Source: a bacterium
Lineage (GTDB): Bacteria > UBP14 > UBA6098 > B30-G16
Assembly (NCBI GenBank): GCA_030620455.1
Contig: JAUXEQ010000007.1
Location: 1 to 18,190 of the forward strand
Length of the DNA stretch: 18,190 nucleotides
Reading direction: 5' to 3'
A program made the position numbers and the translations under genes. How positions within the stretch are numbered: the first letter of the stretch is position 1; each line of letters opens with the position of its first letter. Below, in pieces: positions 14,881 to 18,190 of this stretch. The notes under the pieces were generated by a model, which worked only from the letters and a program-made list of their open reading frames with translations, made no database searches and had not been told where the DNA came from.

Positions 14881-15561
14881 ATGGCAGACTCAGGTAAACT
14901 TGATTTTAAAAACGTAATTTTTGTAAAAATAGCAATTTTTGCATTGCTCGGAATTATAGTACTATATATCTGGTTTGCGCAGGTTTACACAGTAAAAAGG
15001 AAGATCATCGATGAGAAAACTGCACAACTTACATCTTTGAAAGCCGATTATGAAAAGGTAAAAAGCAGTCTTGCAAGAGTTGAGGAGTTGAAATGGGACC
15101 TTCAACAACTTTTTGCTAAGTACAAATTAATAGAGGAACTGGTTCCTGAGAAGCGAGATATACCAGATTTCATTACCAAATCGTATTTTGCCGCTAAACA
15201 GGCAGATGTTGAAATAATTAGACTCGAACCAAAGGAATCTACACCGATGACCTATTATGTTCAAGATAAATACTCTTTAAATATCGAGTCGACATACGAA
15301 GGAATTGGGAAATTCATCGCATTAATTGCAAATCTGCCTTTCACGGCATTAGTAGACGACGTAAATATTTCAGTGAAATCCGGAGATACTCGATCGCTTA
15401 GCATGACTGTTAAAACACATCATATGGTACCTAGTGCACGAATAGCCAGCATTCAGGATTTAAGGAAAGCTCCTACTGGCGGGAAAGGACCATCACCTAA
15501 AGTTACTAAAGGTGGACCACCATCGATACCGAAAGGTCCGACGGGAAAACCGTCAGGTTAA
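14881..15561 (+). CDS. pilO: Type IV pilus inner-membrane protein PilO with Gly/Pro/Lys-rich tail
   Basis: The partner of PilN: a short cytoplasmic N-terminus, one membrane helix (about 13-33), a periplasmic coiled coil (about 36-82) and a ferredoxin-like alpha/beta domain (about 90-185) that in other systems forms PilN-PilO heterodimers and contacts PilP. The phrase Leu-Val-Pro-Glu-Lys-Arg-Asp-Ile-Pro (87-95) at the start of the globular part and Ile-Glu-x-Thr-Tyr-Glu-Gly-Ile-Gly-Lys-Phe (135-145) are typical of PilO. The odd feature is the tail from about 197 to 226: some 30 residues of Gly, Pro, Lys, Ser and Thr with no hydrophobic core, surely disordered, and not part of usual PilO. It would sit in the periplasm. 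The start follows GAGGT with suitable spacing, 63 bases after pilN. Confidence 0.92.
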   Translation: MADSGKLDFKNVIFVKIAIFALLGIIVLYIWFAQVYTVKRKIIDEKTAQLTSLKADYEKVKSSLARVEELKWDLQQLFAKYKLIEELVPEKRDIPDFITKSYFAAKQADVEIIRLEPKESTPMTYYVQDKYSLNIESTYEGIGKFIALIANLPFTALVDDVNISVKSGDTRSLSMTVKTHHMVPSARIASIQDLRKAPTGGKGPSPKVTKGGPPSIPKGPTGKPSG

Positions 15562-15593
15562 TGCACAGGTTATCGAACAGTTAGGTTTAAATT

Positions 15594-16544
15594 ATGAGAG
15601 AAAAAATTAAAATAACAGTTTTTTTGCTTTTTCTTATACCTGGTTTTCTTTTGGCTCAGAAAGTGAAAAAATACAACGTGGATGAAGTAAGAATTCGTGG
15701 CAGAAGAGACTCTACTTTTATTACTATACTAACCAGTGGAAAACCCACTTACAATACATTCTTTATAGATATGCCTCCAAGATTAGGTGTGGATTTTACT
15801 CATGGAGTAATAAATCTTCCTCGAACAGAATATGGAGATATGCCACCCGGTATTATCGCTTCGGTGAGAGCCGCTCAGTTTAAAACTGTGCCCAAACTTA
15901 TTACAAGAGTTGTTTTCGACCTTGTCGAGGTTAATAATCGTATCCATGTATACAGGATTCCTAATGGCGTCAAGATATCTATTTCTACTCCCATTTATCC
16001 AGAATTCGCAGAATGGACATCTGGAAGATTGAAACCGCTTCCTTCGGAAAAACCGGAAGAGGAATATCCTCCAGCGGAAGTAGAAATCCCTGCGGTTGCT
16101 CCAACAGCAGAGGAATCGTTGTTGGCAGCTCAGGGTGAAATTTTAGCGGAGTTGGCAGAATTCCTTAAACCTGAGACTTTAGTTTATCAGGCTGTTACAA
16201 TGCATAACGAGACATTATCGCTTGCCACATATATTAGAAATCTTGTGTTTTTCAGGTTACCTCCAAGAGATCCTTTTGCGACACCTACCACAGATTACAT
16301 AACTTCGATAGGCGAAGAACCAATCCCGTTGCTTGAGAATCTGACATTAGTGGGAATAGTTAAATCGGGAGATTTTTACTTTGCGGTGTTTCGGGATCGA
16401 TTGGGATATAGTTATGTGATGACTCCTGGGGACTCTATAGTTGACGGAATTGTTACAGATGTTAACGACACAAGTACAGTATTCACAATTGTAGAATTTG
16501 GACAACCCAGGAAAATTATAATACCAATATCACAAGAAGACTAA
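15594..16544 (+). CDS. pilP: AMIN-domain/PilP-like fusion protein of the pilus alignment complex
   Basis: The gene occupies the pilP position, but its 316 residues combine two modules. After a signal peptide (about 1-21, ending Leu-Leu-Ala-Gln, with no lipobox Cys), residues 27-131 form an AMIN domain: Phe-Phe-Ile-Asp-Met-Pro-Pro-Arg-Leu-Gly-Val-Asp-Phe (56-68), Ile-x-x-Val-Arg-Ala-Ala-Gln (88-95), then Arg-Val-Val-Phe-Asp-Leu (105-110). AMIN domains bind peptidoglycan and normally stand at the front of PilQ. A Pro/Glu-rich linker (135-195) follows. Residues 224-312 resemble PilP: Pro-Arg-Asp-Pro-Phe (224-228), Leu-Thr-Leu-Val-Gly-Ile-Val (250-256), then beta strands with Tyr-x-Val/Met-x-Pro-Gly-Asp and Gly-Ile-Val-Thr-Asp-Val. 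PilP is normally a lipoprotein bridging PilN-PilO to PilQ; here the anchor is missing. The assignment rests on both motif and gene order. The ribosome site is weak. Confidence 0.82.
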   Translation: MREKIKITVFLLFLIPGFLLAQKVKKYNVDEVRIRGRRDSTFITILTSGKPTYNTFFIDMPPRLGVDFTHGVINLPRTEYGDMPPGIIASVRAAQFKTVPKLITRVVFDLVEVNNRIHVYRIPNGVKISISTPIYPEFAEWTSGRLKPLPSEKPEEEYPPAEVEIPAVAPTAEESLLAAQGEILAELAEFLKPETLVYQAVTMHNETLSLATYIRNLVFFRLPPRDPFATPTTDYITSIGEEPIPLLENLTLVGIVKSGDFYFAVFRDRLGYSYVMTPGDSIVDGIVTDVNDTSTVFTIVEFGQPRKIIIPISQED

Positions 16545-16571
16545 TTTTAATATAGAAAAAAGGAGCATGAA

Positions 16572-17819
16572 ATGAAAATTGGCTCAATAGTAATAATTGG
16601 AATTTCGGTAATGTTGTCTATTGGCGTTTTGGAAGCAGCAACAATCGATAAAGTAACGATTCCCGACGTTGAATCGATTCATTTTAACAAAGTTGTGTTC
16701 CAAAATGCCCCAATTAAAAACGTTATGACATTTTTGGCTGATACTGCAGGTGTCAACATAATCGTGGATCCGGGAATGAGCATAACTATCTCTCTGAAAT
16801 TGGAGGATATAACATGGAAGGATTTTTTTGAACTTCTTATAGACCTATACAACCTGAGAGCGATCCAGAAAGCAGGATATGTATATATTCTGTCCAATGA
16901 TAAATATTGGACCAGGAAGTTCGATGAGCTAAGTAATATAGACAGAGAACGAGGGCAACTTCCGACAGAAACAAAGTTAATAAGAGTAAAAAATGTTACC
17001 GCTTCCGGTATTAACTCGTCGATACAATCCTCGTTATCACCAAGAGGTAATACAGTAGTAGACGCAACATCTAATACGTTGATAATAACAGATTTACCGG
17101 AACAATTTCCGATAATCATAGCAATGATCGACTCCTTGGATATCATGGCAAGACAGGTAAAAATTTCCTGCCAGATATTGCAGGTCGATAAGAAACATTT
17201 GCATGAGTTCGGAGTAAGCTGGTTTGCATCAAAAACCGATAAAACAACTGGAAGTTTAGATGCACAAATAAGCACAAACCAAGTTGCTAATAAAATTGGT
17301 ACATTTACATGGGGAATTGTGAAAGGTGGAGAATTTAATTTCGATATTAATCTTTCTGCTTATGTTGCTCAGGACAAAACCAGAATTTTAGATGAACCGC
17401 ATGTGGTAACAATGGAAAATCAGACAGCAACGATCAATTCGTCCATCCAGCGTGTAGTAACAAGGTTAGACGACGCTGGCAATACTGTTCAGGAGTTTAA
17501 GACAGCAGCAACTAAGTTAACAGTTACCCCAAGGTTAGCCTCCGGGGACAGCATAATTATGAATGTCAATGTTGAGAGAAGTGCATTTATGCCTGGTGCA
17601 CAGGTTGAGATAATCACACGAAGTGCCCAAACAAACGTTGCAGTGGAATCTGGTGATTTAGTGGTTATTGGCGGGCTGTCTGGCGAGGAGAAAATGGAAA
17701 CAGAAAATGGTATACCGCTCTTAAAAGATTTACCTCTTATTGGAAGGTTATTTAAATATAAAAAAGTAGAGGTTCGTCCGTATGTGATAGTTATATTTAT
17801 AAGACCTGAAATAATATGA
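16572..17819 (+). CDS. pilQ: Type IV pilus secretin PilQ, short form without AMIN domain
   Basis: PilQ forms the outer-membrane channel through which the pilus passes. A signal peptide (about 1-23, ending Leu-Glu-Ala-Ala) is followed directly by an STN/secretin N0-like domain (about 37-110: Ile-Lys-Asn-Val-Met-Thr-Phe-Leu-Ala-Asp, then Ile-Thr-Trp-Lys-Asp-Phe). A short secretin N1 domain follows (about 133-190: Leu-Ile-Arg-Val-Lys-Asn, Asn-Thr-Leu-Ile-Ile-Thr-Asp). The secretin core runs from about 193 to 413, with Arg-Gln-Val-Lys-Ile, Glu-Pro-His-Val-Val-Thr-Met-Glu-Asn, and the closing Gly-Ile-Pro-Leu-Leu-Lys-Asp-Leu-Pro-Leu-Ile-Gly-Arg-Leu-Phe (383-397). At 415 residues it is much shorter than typical PilQ (about 600 or more), because the AMIN repeats are absent; an AMIN domain is in the preceding gene instead. 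GGAG lies 6 bases before the ATG. Confidence 0.95.
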   Translation: MKIGSIVIIGISVMLSIGVLEAATIDKVTIPDVESIHFNKVVFQNAPIKNVMTFLADTAGVNIIVDPGMSITISLKLEDITWKDFFELLIDLYNLRAIQKAGYVYILSNDKYWTRKFDELSNIDRERGQLPTETKLIRVKNVTASGINSSIQSSLSPRGNTVVDATSNTLIITDLPEQFPIIIAMIDSLDIMARQVKISCQILQVDKKHLHEFGVSWFASKTDKTTGSLDAQISTNQVANKIGTFTWGIVKGGEFNFDINLSAYVAQDKTRILDEPHVVTMENQTATINSSIQRVVTRLDDAGNTVQEFKTAATKLTVTPRLASGDSIIMNVNVERSAFMPGAQVEIITRSAQTNVAVESGDLVVIGGLSGEEKMETENGIPLLKDLPLIGRLFKYKKVEVRPYVIVIFIRPEII

Positions 17820-17838
17820 TTAAAAAGGTGAGGTTAAT

Positions 17839-18190
17839 ATGCTGAAATCCTTAGGAGTAATTCCTGCTAGGTACGCATCTGTGAGGTTTCCCGGAAAAGT
17901 TCTCGCCGAAATCGCTGGAAAACCACTTATTTTTTGGACTTATGAAGGCGCAAAATCCTCACGACTTCTCGATCACCTTTTAGTAGCTACCGACGATGAG
18001 AGAGTTGCTGAACGAGTGGAACACTTCGGAATCGATACGATGATTACGTCCATAAACTGCAAGTCCGGAACGGACAGGGTTGCTGAGGTAGCGGAAAAGC
18101 TCAGATTCTACGATTTAGTTGTGAATATTCAAGGCGATGAACCCCTTATTACTGGTACTATCATAGATTCCTTAATTGAACAGTTTGAGA
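17839..18190 (+). CDS. kdsB: 3-deoxy-manno-octulosonate cytidylyltransferase, KdsB (5' part, cut by window edge)
   Basis: KdsB activates Kdo with CTP to CMP-Kdo, the donor for the inner core of lipopolysaccharide, in the cytoplasm. The 117 visible residues match the N-terminal half of the enzyme. Val-Ile-Pro-Ala-Arg-Tyr-Ala-Ser-Val-Arg-Phe-Pro-Gly-Lys (7-20) is the CTP-binding signature. It is followed by Ile-Ala-Gly-Lys-Pro-Leu, Val-Ala-Thr-Asp-Asp-Glu, Ser-Gly-Thr-Asp-Arg-Val-Ala-Glu-Val and Val-Asn-Ile-Gln-Gly-Asp-Glu-Pro-Leu, which carries the metal-binding Asp. The substitution of Phe for the usual Leu in the Arg-Leu-Pro-Gly motif is mild. The ATG at 17839 follows an AAGGTGAGG site, 19 bases after pilQ stops, so it is probably transcribed with the pil genes. 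About half of the usual 240-260 residues are missing beyond the window. Confidence 0.95.
   Translation, partial: MLKSLGVIPARYASVRFPGKVLAEIAGKPLIFWTYEGAKSSRLLDHLLVATDDERVAERVEHFGIDTMITSINCKSGTDRVAEVAEKLRFYDLVVNIQGDEPLITGTIIDSLIEQFE

Noticed and set aside
16679..17275. Long antisense open frame (198 codons) inside pilQ
   Set aside because: It is opposite conserved secretin domains and shows no motif; it is a shadow of the real gene.

Overview
The window looks like chromosomal DNA of an AT-rich diderm (Gram-negative-type) bacterium. KdsB (CMP-Kdo synthesis), an LptF/LptG permease and a secretin (PilQ) together imply an LPS-bearing outer membrane. The Arg-Lys-Gly-Gly-Leu-Gly loop in the Lpt permease and the large VWA membrane protein are of a kind common in the FCB group and related candidate phyla. 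That placement is inference; no rRNA or other marker is present to fix it. I found no tRNA, rRNA, CRISPR array, transposase or phage gene.

Left part (1-4535, minus strand). From right to left: a free-standing 62-residue MshEN-like protein, methionyl-tRNA synthetase (metG), a short remnant that looks like the ferredoxin tail of a DUF362-type protein, an LptF/LptG permease, and the N-terminal part of an unknown exported protein that runs off the left edge. The 447-base gap between metG and the MshEN gene holds a cluster of perfect hairpins and degenerate tandem repeats. A second palindromic repeat lies in the gap before the plus-strand genes.

Middle (4938-12886, plus strand). An EF-G-like translational GTPase with atypical G-motifs; a bacterial sugar transferase (undecaprenyl-phosphate priming type) with no glycan genes beside it; a 718-residue membrane-anchored VWA protein; a two-domain DUF1573 exported protein; and a membrane thiol-transfer protein with two tandem thioredoxin-like domains in front of a CcdA/DsbD-like membrane part. 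The last two may work on envelope assembly and redox, but that link is only by neighbourhood.

Right part (13059-18190, plus strand). A compact type IV pilus alignment operon, pilM-pilN-pilO-pilP-pilQ, followed by kdsB, which is cut by the right edge. PilM binds the cytoplasmic tail of PilN, PilN and PilO span the inner membrane, and the PilP-like protein bridges to the secretin PilQ. The unusual point is that the AMIN domain normally found at the N-terminus of PilQ sits at the N-terminus of the PilP-like protein, while PilQ is short and has none. Together with the free-standing MshEN module (a domain that binds c-di-GMP in pilus and secretion ATPases), this is the most interesting part of an otherwise core-genome region. 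I see no clear sign of a wholly new system.
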